From positions 1-6,989 of the forward strand of contig CAIQJD010000117.1 in the NCBI GenBank assembly GCA_903872005.1: a stretch of 6,989 bases of DNA. The letters are read 5' to 3'. The position numbers and the translations under genes are program-made. Each line of letters begins with the position of its first letter. The stretch's first letter is position 1. Shown here in pieces: positions 1-6,989 of the stretch. The DNA comes from an uncultured bacterium. Lineage in GTDB: Bacteria > Chloroflexota > Anaerolineae > JACIWP01. The notes under the pieces were generated by a model. The model did not search any database, was not told the DNA's origin, and worked only from the letters and a program-made list of their open reading frames with translations.

Positions 1-453
1 CAGAATGTGGTGGATGTGGCCCACTGCTTCGGGCTGGATTGCCCCAAAGTGGCCGTCCTCTCTTCGACAGAGAGCGTGGATCCCGGCCTGCCGGGCGGCG
101 TGGATGGGTTGATCCTCAGCCGCATGGCCCAGCAGGGCGCGGTTGAAGGCGCGTGGGTGGATGGCCCGCTCTCGCTGGACGTGGCGATCTCGGCGCATGC
201 GGCGCAGGTCAAAGGAGTCGAGGGGCCGGTGGCCGGCGCGGCCGATATCTTGATCGTCCCGAACGTGGAGACCGGCAACATCATGGCGAAGTCTATCCAG
301 TATTTTGGGCACGGGCGCATGGCCGGCCTGGTTGTTGGGGCGCGCGCCCCCATCTTGATCAGCTCGCGCGCCGACGTGGCCGAGACGCGCTTCCTGTCGC
401 TGGCGATGGCCGCCATTGTGGTGGGCTGTCGCCGCCGGCGCGCCGCGCCATAA
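1..453 (+). CDS. ptb: Phosphate butyryltransferase-type acyltransferase, C-terminal half (5' end outside window)
   Basis: The reading frame is open from base 1 (Gln-Asn-Val...) to a TAA at 451-453, giving 150 residues, about the last half of a roughly 300-residue enzyme. The family (phosphate acetyl/butyryltransferase) exchanges the acyl group between acyl-CoA and phosphate in the cytoplasm, usually with a butyrate or acetate kinase to make ATP. Visible family blocks are VDGPLSLD (bases 157-180), the GxADILIVPNVETGN block (about 238-282) and SSRADVAE (361-384). From memory, these fit Bacillus-type Ptb (DGPLALD, TSRADSAE) better than Pta, which has different residues at the last block. The acyl chain preferred is not visible, so an acetyl or other short-chain substrate is possible. 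No kinase lies downstream, so a partner would have to be upstream of the window. The C-terminus ends in an Arg-rich tail. Confidence 0.85.
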   Translation, partial: QNVVDVAHCFGLDCPKVAVLSSTESVDPGLPGGVDGLILSRMAQQGAVEGAWVDGPLSLDVAISAHAAQVKGVEGPVAGAADILIVPNVETGNIMAKSIQYFGHGRMAGLVVGARAPILISSRADVAETRFLSLAMAAIVVGCRRRRAAP

Positions 454-475
454 GATACGCGAACGATTGTATTGA

Positions 476-486
476 AGGAAGGAAGG
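476..486 (+). promoter_or_regulatory. Shine-Dalgarno site that sets the TTG start of the sugar-nucleotide gene
   Basis: The purine run AGGAAGGAAGG lies about 9 bases before the TTG at 496. The in-frame TTG at 472 would place this ribosome site inside the gene. Starting at 496 gives the usual family N-terminus, MRALITGGAGFIG, so 496 is the better start. Confidence 0.7.
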
Positions 487-495
487 AACCAGCGT

Positions 496-1488
496 TTGAG
501 AGCATTAATCACCGGCGGCGCCGGCTTCATTGGCAGTCATCTGGCGGAGGCCCTGTTGGCCGCCGGGCATCGCGTGATGGTCATTGACGACCTCTCCACC
601 GGCCGGTTCGCCAATATCGAACAGCTCACCGGACACCCGCACTTCGGCTTCGCCATCGAGACGATCACCAATGAGACGGTCATGGATCGGTTGGTGAGCG
701 AGTGCGACGTGCTGTTTCATCTGGCGGCAGCCGTGGGCGTGCAACTGGTGGTCAGCCGGCCGGTGCATGTCATCGAGACCAACGTCCTCGGCTCGGCCAC
801 GATCATGCGCCTGGCAAACCGCTACCGGCGCAAAGTGCTGTTGGCCTCCACGTCGGAAGTCTACGGCAAAGGGCCGAATGTCCCCTTCCGCGAGGATGAC
901 GACCGCCTCCTGGGGCCAACGACGCGCAGCCGGTGGAGCTATGCCTGCTCCAAAGCCATTGATGAATTCCTGGCCCTGGCGTATCACAAAGAGCACGATC
1001 TGCCCTGCGTCATCTTCCGGCTCTTCAACACCGTGGGGCCGCGCCAGACCGGCCGCTATGGCATGGTCGTGCCGCGCTTCGTGGGACAGGCCCTGCGCGG
1101 CGAGCCGATCAGCGTCTACGGCGACGGCGAGCAATCGCGCTGCTTCGTGGATGTGCGCGACGTGGTATGGGCGATCATGGCCCTGGCCGAACACCCCGGC
1201 GCGGTGGGCGAGGTGTTCAACATCGGCGCCACCGAAGAAGTGAGCATGACCCAACTGGCTCAACGGGTGAAGACCCTGACCGGCAGCGCGTCGGAGATCG
1301 CCTACATCCCCTACGCCGACGCCTACGAGACCGGCTTCGAGGATTTTCGCCGGCGCGTGCCCGACATCAGCAAGATTAGCCGGCTGACCGGCTACCGCCC
1401 GCGCTACGGGCTGGATGATATTCTGCGCCACATCATTGACGACCGGCGCGGCCCAATCGGTCAGGTAGAAGGAAAGACCCAGGCATGA
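496..1488 (+). CDS. Extended SDR nucleotide-sugar epimerase/decarboxylase, ArnA/UXS-like active site
   Basis: This is a 330-residue NAD-dependent enzyme of the extended short-chain dehydrogenase family, acting on UDP- or similar sugar nucleotides in the cytoplasm. The N-terminal Rossmann motif GGAGFIG is at residues 7-13, with the NAD-ribose acidic residue in VIDDLSTG (about 29-36). The catalytic Tyr-Lys pair is Y149-xxx-K153, and STSEVYG is at 118-124. The E121 position and R287 (in RRRVPDI) line up, by my reading, with E434 and R619 of E. coli ArnA, residues used for UDP-glucuronate decarboxylation. GalE-type epimerases normally lack the Glu. The N-terminal formyltransferase domain of ArnA is absent. 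Many relatives are annotated only as NAD-dependent epimerase or UDP-glucose 4-epimerase, so the exact substrate is open. The start is TTG, chosen from the ribosome site and N-terminus. The stop overlaps the next gene by 4 bases, so the two are almost certainly co-translated. Confidence 0.88.
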   Translation: MRALITGGAGFIGSHLAEALLAAGHRVMVIDDLSTGRFANIEQLTGHPHFGFAIETITNETVMDRLVSECDVLFHLAAAVGVQLVVSRPVHVIETNVLGSATIMRLANRYRRKVLLASTSEVYGKGPNVPFREDDDRLLGPTTRSRWSYACSKAIDEFLALAYHKEHDLPCVIFRLFNTVGPRQTGRYGMVVPRFVGQALRGEPISVYGDGEQSRCFVDVRDVVWAIMALAEHPGAVGEVFNIGATEEVSMTQLAQRVKTLTGSASEIAYIPYADAYETGFEDFRRRVPDISKISRLTGYRPRYGLDDILRHIIDDRRGPIGQVEGKTQA

Positions 1489-1862
1489 CCATTTCGTTGA
1501 TCTTGATTTTTCTGGACGTCGCATTCTCGGTAGCCGGCCAACTGCTGCTCAAGAAAGGCATGACCGCCGTCGGTCGCATTGACAGCGACTTCTTCGCGCA
1601 GCCGTTGCTGGGCCTGTGGCGCATGTTCACCACATCGCCCTATGTCGTCCTGGGCCTGGGGTTGTACGTCGTCGGCGCAGTGCTGTGGCTGATCGTCCTG
1701 TCGCGCGTCAATCTGAGCTATGCGTACCCGCTCATCGCCTTGACCTACGTGCTGATTCCGCTGGCCGCCTGGCTCCTTTTGCACGAACCGCCCATCCCCC
1801 TCATCCGCTGGGTCGGCATGGCGATCATCGTCTTTGGCGTGGTTCTGGTCGCGCGGTCGTAA
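1485..1862 (+). CDS. Small four-helix EamA/SMR-type membrane protein, ArnE-like
   Basis: This 125-residue, very hydrophobic protein has four predicted membrane helices at about residues 3-23, 52-75, 79-99 and 106-123. It belongs to the drug/metabolite transporter superfamily. It resembles ArnE, a subunit of the E. coli undecaprenyl-phosphate-aminoarabinose flippase. Shared blocks by memory are SVAGQ in helix 1, VLWLxVL in helix 2, AYP at 80-82 and the loop HEP at 100-102. The conserved Glu of SMR drug exporters (EmrE E14) aligns with a Ser here, although D11 lies nearby in helix 1, so a quaternary-ammonium exporter is less likely. The ATG overlaps the stop of the sugar-nucleotide gene, which supports a role in moving a lipid-linked sugar across the membrane for surface glycan synthesis. 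ArnE works with ArnF; no second subunit is in this window, so the protein may pair with itself or a distant partner. The flippase role is inferred. Confidence 0.82.
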   Translation: MTISLILIFLDVAFSVAGQLLLKKGMTAVGRIDSDFFAQPLLGLWRMFTTSPYVVLGLGLYVVGAVLWLIVLSRVNLSYAYPLIALTYVLIPLAAWLLLHEPPIPLIRWVGMAIIVFGVVLVARS

Positions 1863-1868
1863 GGGTGG

Positions 1869-1910
1869 CCCTCTGGTAGGGGCGGCCCTTATGGCCGCCA
1901 TCCCAGAGGG
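1869..1910 (+). repeat. Palindromic repeat copy, forward orientation, forming a long hairpin
   Basis: CCCTCTGG (1869-1876) is the reverse complement of CCAGAGGG (1903-1910). Nested inside, GGCGGCC (1881-1887) pairs with GGCCGCC (1893-1899) around the loop CTTAT. The hairpin starts 6 bases after the stop of the ArnE-like gene. It has no following T-run, so it is not a classic intrinsic terminator, though it could protect or end the transcript. It belongs to the same family as the array that follows, in the opposite orientation. Confidence 0.8.
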
Positions 1911-2012
1911 CAAGCACGAGGCTTGCCCCTACACGCCGCCCTCTGGGGGGCAAGCACAAGGCTTGCCCCTACGCGCCGCCCTCTGGGGGGCAAGCACAAG
2001 GCTTGCCCCTAC
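1908..2012 (-). repeat. Three tandem palindromic repeat copies with exact 40-bp period
   Basis: The core GGGCAAGCACRAGGCTTGCC recurs at about 1908, 1948 and 1988, each ending in CCCCTAC (to 1932, 1972 and 2012). Units 1933-1972 and 1973-2012 differ at one base only. In the second and third copies GGGGCAAGC pairs with GCTTGCCCC (1947-1955 with 1961-1969; 1987-1995 with 2001-2009) around the 5-base loop ACAAG. Read on the minus strand each copy begins GTAGGGGC and ends CCAGAGGG (the first copy lacks its own clean end and borrows GGG from the neighbouring forward copy). This resembles intergenic GTAGGGGC palindromes that I recall as common in Chloroflexota genomes. No coding sense is seen. Confidence 0.88.
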
Positions 2013-2044
2013 GGGTCGGCAATGTTTTGTGGAGGTGATTCAGC

Positions 2045-3373
<1,329 letters not shown>

Positions 3374-3394
3374 TCGGGTGGCGTTCTGCCCAAC

Positions 3395-3400
3395 AGGAGG
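3395..3400 (+). promoter_or_regulatory. Shine-Dalgarno site that sets the histidine kinase start
   Basis: AGGAGG lies 7 bases before the ATG at 3408. The same frame is open back to a GTG at 3249, but that extension only overlaps the end of hisS in another frame and shows no domain, so 3408 is chosen. Confidence 0.85.
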
Positions 3401-3407
3401 TATAGCG

Positions 3408-6400
3408 ATGGGTGAGCTGCCGAGTACGCCGACCGACATGGAGCAAATCCGCTTCCGTTACCAGACCCTCTTGAACGCGTCCATGGACGGGTTCTGGATG
3501 GCCGACTTGCAGGGACACTTGCTGGAGGTCAGCCCCAGCTATAGCGCCATCGCCGGCTATCCGACGGAAGAGCTGCTCACACTCACGCTGGCCGACCTGA
3601 CCATCCAGGAGACGCCCGGCGCGATGGCGCGGGGGATCCGCGCCATCGTGGACGCCGGCGCCAGACGCTTCGAAGTCCGGCAACGCCGCAAGGATGGCAG
3701 CGAGATCACCGTGGAGGTAAGCGCGCATTACCTTCCCGAAGGCGAGGGCCGCATTTTCGGCTTCATCCGCGACATCACGGAACGCAAGCGCTCCGAGCGC
3801 TTCCTGCGTATCCAGCACGATCTGAGCATGGCCCTGGCCCGCACCAGCGACTTGCAAGTCGCGTTGCAAGACATCCTCGATGCCATGTTGCAGCTCGATA
3901 GCCTGGATTGCGGCGGCGTCTATCTGGTAGATGAGCATACCGGCGCAGTGGACCTGGTAGTCCAGCGCAACCTCTCGCCGACATTCCTGGCCGAGCGCTC
4001 GCACTACCACGCGGGGTCGCGCGAAGCGCAGATGATACGGGCCGGCCGCACCGAATTCCGTTCCTACACAGGCCCGCGCCCACCCATTGGGGCGTACATG
4101 GATGCGGAAGGCATCCGCGCCGTGGCCTTGTTCCCCATCGTCCATGACGAACAGACCATCGCTGTGATGAATCTGGCCTCACGCCACAGCGACGACATCC
4201 CAGCTTTCGACCGCAGCGCCCTGGAGACGCTGGCGGCGCAATTCCAGAGCGCGCTAGTTCGCATCCAGACCGAAGCCAAGTTGCGCGCGACCCAGGCATT
4301 CTTCGATAAAGTAGTCTCGGTCGCTCCGCTCGGCATCTCGGTGCACAACGCGACGAACGGCAACGTCGAGTTTTCTAACCAGCGCTCTTATATGGCCGGC
4401 CTGAAAGCCGAGGATTTCAAGGGGCTGCCCAATGAAGAGCGGGACCGGCGGGTCGGCGAGGAAGAGCGCAACCGGATGCAGGGCTTCATGCGCCAGCTCT
4501 GCACGCTGGCCGACGACGAAGTGCGGATGATCGAGGTGCAAGGGAACCGGCCCGATGGCAGCCCGACCTGGTCGCGCCACTACTTTACCGTCTTTGGGCA
4601 CGATGGCGCCGGGAAGATCAACCGGATCCTCTGCATCAACGAAGATATCACAGAGTCGAAGCGACTGGAAGCCGAGCTGCGCGCCAGCGAGACGCGCCTG
4701 CGCCAGTTGATGGCGACGACGGCGGTGATCATCTACAGCGGCCGGCGCGCATCCCCGGACGCGCCGGCTTTCGTTTCCACCTTCGTCAGCGAAAACGTCG
4801 AGGAACGGATGGGCTATCGGCCCGAAGAGATCATTGGAGATACGGATGAGTGGTTCGGGCGGGTGCATCCAGAGGATTGGGGTCTCCTCCTGGCCGGCAC
4901 GCGCGAATTGACCGAAAAGGGCGAAACGGTTATCGAGTATCGCTATCGGCATAAGGATGTCTCGTATCGCTGGCTGCACGACCACATGCGTCTGGTCGGC
5001 CGGCCGAACGATCCCGACGCGGAGCTGGTCGGGAGTTGGTTCGACATCACCGACCGCAAAGAGGCCGAGGCCGCGCTGGCCGCCTCGGAACGCCGGCAAC
5101 GGGAGATCATTGACAATTCGCCCGATCCGATCGTCGTGCTGGACGCGGCCGGCAAGGTCGTTGCCTGGAATCTGGCAATGCAGCAATTGACGGGCGTTCG
5201 GGCGGAAGAGGTCAACCGGGAAGGCAAATTTGCCGCCGGCCTGGCCTTTTACGGCGTCCGCCGGCCGTTGCTGGCCGACTTCATCCTGCGGCGTGACCTG
5301 AATCCGCAAGAGTACTATGAGATCGCCCAATGGGAGGACGACTCCCTGGTCGCCGAAGCCACGCTCGCCTCGCTCAACGGGCGCACAGTGCGCTTATGGG
5401 CCAAGGCCAGCCCGCTCTACGACGCCGAGTGCCGGCTGGTTGGCGCGGTCGAGGTGCTGCGCGACATTACGGATCGCGTGCGCGCGGAGCAAGAGCGGCT
5501 GGATCTGGAGCGGCAGATGCAGCAAGCCCAAAAGCTGGAGAGCCTGGGCGTCATGGCCGGCGGCGTGGCTCACGACTTCAACAACTTGCTGACGACCATC
5601 ATGGGCAATGCCGATCTGGCGCTCCTGGATGGGGACACGTCGGCCGAGGTGCAAGAGAGCCTGTGCGCGATCATGGCGTCTTCACGCCGGGCGGCCGATC
5701 TTTGCAAGCAGCTCCTGGCCTATTCCGGCAAGGGCGCTTTCATGGTAGAACTTCTCGACCTGCGCGCTGCGGCGCGCCAGGTGGAACCGATTCTGAACGC
5801 CGCGCTCCCCAAGTCGGTCAGGACGGAAACGCGCTATGCGGAGCGGCTGCCGCTCATCTGGGCCGACGCCGGCCAGATGCGCCAGGTCATCTTCAACCTG
5901 ATGGTCAACGCCGGCGAGGCCATTGGCAACGCGGAAGGGCGCGTCACGGTCACCATTGGGCAGGAGTTCACCAGTCAGTCCTTCTTGCGCGAATGCCAGG
6001 CCGGCGCGGATTTGCCCGCCGGCGAGTATATCTTCCTGGAGGTCGCTGATACTGGCTGCGGCATGGCGCCGGACGTCCTGACGCGCATCTTCGAGCCATT
6101 CTTCACCACCAAGTTCACCGGCCGCGGGCTGGGCCTTTCGGCCGTCCTCGGCATTGTGCGCGGGCACCAGGGCGCGATCAAGATCGTCAGCGAGGTCGGC
6201 CGGGGCACGGTGGTGCGCGTCCTCTTGCCGGCCACGGACGTGTTCGGCAGCGACGCGGCGGTGGGCAGGGGCCGCACCGAGCGTTCGACGGCCGAGGGCG
6301 TCATCCTGTTGGTCGAAGATGAAGAAGAGGTGCTGCATATCAGCAAGCGGATGCTGGAATATCTGGGGATGCGCGTCCTGACGGCCGGCGATGGCGCAGA

Positions 6401-6662
6401 GGCGCTACAGGTCTATCACCGCGAGGAACGCACGCTGACCGGCGTGCTCCTGGATTTGAGCATGCCGCGCATGGATGGCTTGGAGACGTTGCGGGCGCTG
6501 CTGGCAATGGACCCACACGCGCGCGTCATCCTCTGTTCGGGCTACGATGAAGGTGAGCTGGCAGAGCGTTTCGCCGGCGAAGGCGCCATAGCTTTCCTGC
6601 AAAAGCCGTATACGCTGGATACGCTGCGCGAGAAGCTGGCCCGGCTGAAGCCGGCCCCGTAG
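3408..6662 (+). CDS. Soluble multi-PAS/GAF hybrid sensor histidine kinase with C-terminal receiver
   Basis: This 1084-residue signalling protein senses through several domains, autophosphorylates on His and passes phosphate to its own receiver. Domains in order: PAS at about 15-128 (ending FIRDITERK), GAF about 145-285, PAS about 296-418 (ending NEDITESK), PAS_3-type about 428-552 (RVHPEDW, YRWLHDH), PAS about 562-692, a charged helical linker about 690-712, HisKA with phospho-acceptor H722 in GVAHDFNNLL, HATPase with N-box N830/N834, G1 box DTGCGM (881-886), F box EPFFTTK and G2 box GRGLGL (905-910), and a receiver about 966-1080. The receiver has the acidic pair E970/D971, phospho-Asp D1016 in LLDLSMP, S1044 and K1066, so all key residues are present. 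No signal peptide or membrane helix is visible, so it should sense a cytoplasmic or diffusible signal. No output regulator or HPt gene is adjacent. It begins 34 bp after hisS and may be co-transcribed. The signal and target are unknown. Confidence 0.95.
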   Translation: MGELPSTPTDMEQIRFRYQTLLNASMDGFWMADLQGHLLEVSPSYSAIAGYPTEELLTLTLADLTIQETPGAMARGIRAIVDAGARRFEVRQRRKDGSEITVEVSAHYLPEGEGRIFGFIRDITERKRSERFLRIQHDLSMALARTSDLQVALQDILDAMLQLDSLDCGGVYLVDEHTGAVDLVVQRNLSPTFLAERSHYHAGSREAQMIRAGRTEFRSYTGPRPPIGAYMDAEGIRAVALFPIVHDEQTIAVMNLASRHSDDIPAFDRSALETLAAQFQSALVRIQTEAKLRATQAFFDKVVSVAPLGISVHNATNGNVEFSNQRSYMAGLKAEDFKGLPNEERDRRVGEEERNRMQGFMRQLCTLADDEVRMIEVQGNRPDGSPTWSRHYFTVFGHDGAGKINRILCINEDITESKRLEAELRASETRLRQLMATTAVIIYSGRRASPDAPAFVSTFVSENVEERMGYRPEEIIGDTDEWFGRVHPEDWGLLLAGTRELTEKGETVIEYRYRHKDVSYRWLHDHMRLVGRPNDPDAELVGSWFDITDRKEAEAALAASERRQREIIDNSPDPIVVLDAAGKVVAWNLAMQQLTGVRAEEVNREGKFAAGLAFYGVRRPLLADFILRRDLNPQEYYEIAQWEDDSLVAEATLASLNGRTVRLWAKASPLYDAECRLVGAVEVLRDITDRVRAEQERLDLERQMQQAQKLESLGVMAGGVAHDFNNLLTTIMGNADLALLDGDTSAEVQESLCAIMASSRRAADLCKQLLAYSGKGAFMVELLDLRAAARQVEPILNAALPKSVRTETRYAERLPLIWADAGQMRQVIFNLMVNAGEAIGNAEGRVTVTIGQEFTSQSFLRECQAGADLPAGEYIFLEVADTGCGMAPDVLTRIFEPFFTTKFTGRGLGLSAVLGIVRGHQGAIKIVSEVGRGTVVRVLLPATDVFGSDAAVGRGRTERSTAEGVILLVEDEEEVLHISKRMLEYLGMRVLTAGDGAEALQVYHREERTLTGVLLDLSMPRMDGLETLRALLAMDPHARVILCSGYDEGELAERFAGEGAIAFLQKPYTLDTLREKLARLKPAP

Positions 6663-6675
6663 CCTGGCGCCTCGT

Positions 6676-6695
6676 GCGCGTCCGATCGGACGCGC
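6676..6695. terminator. Perfect 20-bp palindrome between convergent genes, possible bidirectional terminator
   Basis: GCGCGTCC, GATC, GGACGCGC reads identically on both strands: an 8-bp GC-rich stem with a 4-base loop, or a 20-bp dyad in duplex form. It begins 13 bases after the kinase stop and sits 23 bases past the stop of the minus-strand gene. This position suits a terminator shared by both genes. There is no T-run on either side, so a factor-independent mechanism is uncertain, and a protein-binding site is possible. Confidence 0.5.
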
Positions 6696-6700
6696 CAAGA

Positions 6701-6715
6701 CGCCCACAAGGGGCG
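6701..6715. repeat. Small hairpin with ACAAG loop, possible degenerate palindromic repeat
   Basis: CGCCC and GGGCG pair around the loop ACAAG. That loop is the same as in the repeats at 1947-1969 and 1987-2009, and on the minus strand GTAG lies just before the hairpin. The stem is only 5 bp and the rest of the repeat is not conserved, so kinship to the array is weak. It may simply be part of the termination region between the convergent genes. Confidence 0.3.
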
Positions 6716-6718
6716 AAG

Positions 6719-6989
6719 CTACTTGTTCTGCGCGGCCAGATCCAGGATGGCCCCTTTGATGAAAATGTTGTTCGGCGGACAGCCCGGCACGTAGGTCGCC
6801 GCGGCGCGCAGCTCTTGCGGGCAACATTTGCCCACAGCGATGACCCGGCGCATGTCCACGCCGGCCGGCAGCGCCGCGTCGCCAGTCACCAGGATGAACC
6901 CGCCGGCCTTGTCGAAGTTCCCATCGCGCGACATATCAAAGAGCGCGCTGCTGACCCCCAGCCGACAGCCGGTGCAGGTGCCCGGCGCG
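6719..6989 (-). CDS. C-terminal fragment of an unidentified cysteine-containing, possible Fe-S protein
   Basis: On the minus strand a frame is open from the window edge (base 6988) to a TAG at 6719-6721, giving 90 residues with the N-terminus outside the window. An internal Met at 6932-6934 exists, but the residues before it (APGTCTGCRLGVSSALF) look coding and contain a CxxC pair, so the true start is probably further upstream. Cysteines are in CTGC near the visible start, in VIAVGKCC midway, and in YVPGCPPNN near the end. The pair VIAxGxC ... YVPGCPP resembles the cluster-binding end of NuoB and [NiFe]-hydrogenase small subunits. However, the spacing is too short and the rest does not match, so it is not called as either. 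I do not recognise the family; an uncharacterised Fe-S protein (for example DUF362-related) is one possibility. It is convergent with the kinase gene and 56 bp from it. Confidence 0.65.
   Translation of the reverse strand, partial: APGTCTGCRLGVSSALFDMSRDGNFDKAGGFILVTGDAALPAGVDMRRVIAVGKCCPQELRAAATYVPGCPPNNIFIKGAILDLAAQNK

Noticed and set aside
472..495. Earlier TTG start for the sugar-nucleotide gene
   Set aside because: It would put the purine-rich ribosome site inside the coding region and add residues that the family lacks.
451..495. TAAGAT as a -10 promoter box before the sugar-nucleotide gene
   Set aside because: No convincing -35 box is present, and the short same-strand gap is equally consistent with co-transcription.
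505..1524. Long minus-strand reading frames opposite the sugar-nucleotide, hisS and kinase genes
   Set aside because: They are compositional shadows of GC-rich genes, without recognisable domains or ribosome sites.
1908..2012. CRISPR array
   Set aside because: The units are fully repetitive at 40 bp with no unique spacers between them, and no cas gene is visible.
1863..2044. T-box or histidine-responsive leader for hisS
   Set aside because: No T-box sequence, specifier loop or His-codon leader peptide could be seen; the structure is explained by the repeats.
6719..6934. Complete 71-residue gene starting at the internal Met
   Set aside because: The frame is open to the window edge, and the upstream residues include a CxxC pair that fits with the downstream cysteines.

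Overview
The window is a GC-rich stretch from a bacterium. Long genes are tightly packed, the Shine-Dalgarno sites are clear, and the intergenic space holds short GTAGGGGC-type palindromic repeats. The repeats, the GC-rich codon use, a butyryltransferase-type enzyme and a eukaryote/Bacteroidetes-like HisRS together suggest Chloroflexota (Anaerolineae-like). This is an inference from general familiarity, not a database result.

Layout. (1) Positions 1-453 hold the C-terminal half of a phosphate butyryltransferase-type enzyme, cut by the window edge. (2) Positions 496-1862 hold a two-gene unit with an ATGA stop/start overlap: an extended SDR nucleotide-sugar enzyme with an ArnA/UXS-like active site, then a 125-residue four-helix membrane protein that closely resembles ArnE. 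This looks like a small module that makes a nucleotide sugar and helps move a lipid-linked sugar across the membrane. (3) Positions 1863-2044 are non-coding and filled mainly by a palindromic repeat cluster: one copy in one orientation and three in the other, spaced exactly 40 bp. (4) Positions 2045-3373 encode histidyl-tRNA synthetase. (5) Positions 3408-6662 encode a 1084-residue soluble hybrid histidine kinase (PAS-GAF-PAS-PAS-PAS-HisKA-HATPase-REC), 34 bp after hisS. (6) Positions 6663-6718 separate two convergent genes and contain a perfect 20-bp palindrome plus a second small hairpin. (7) Positions 6719-6989, minus strand, hold the C-terminal end of a cysteine-containing protein that I could not identify with certainty.

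Overall this is mostly ordinary chromosomal sequence. I see no phage, insertion sequence, CRISPR array, RNA gene or defence system. Three things merit a second look: the repeat cluster, whose stem arms differ between orientations while pairing is kept; the ArnA-like/ArnE-like gene pair in what may be an organism without lipid A; and the unidentified cysteine protein at the right edge.
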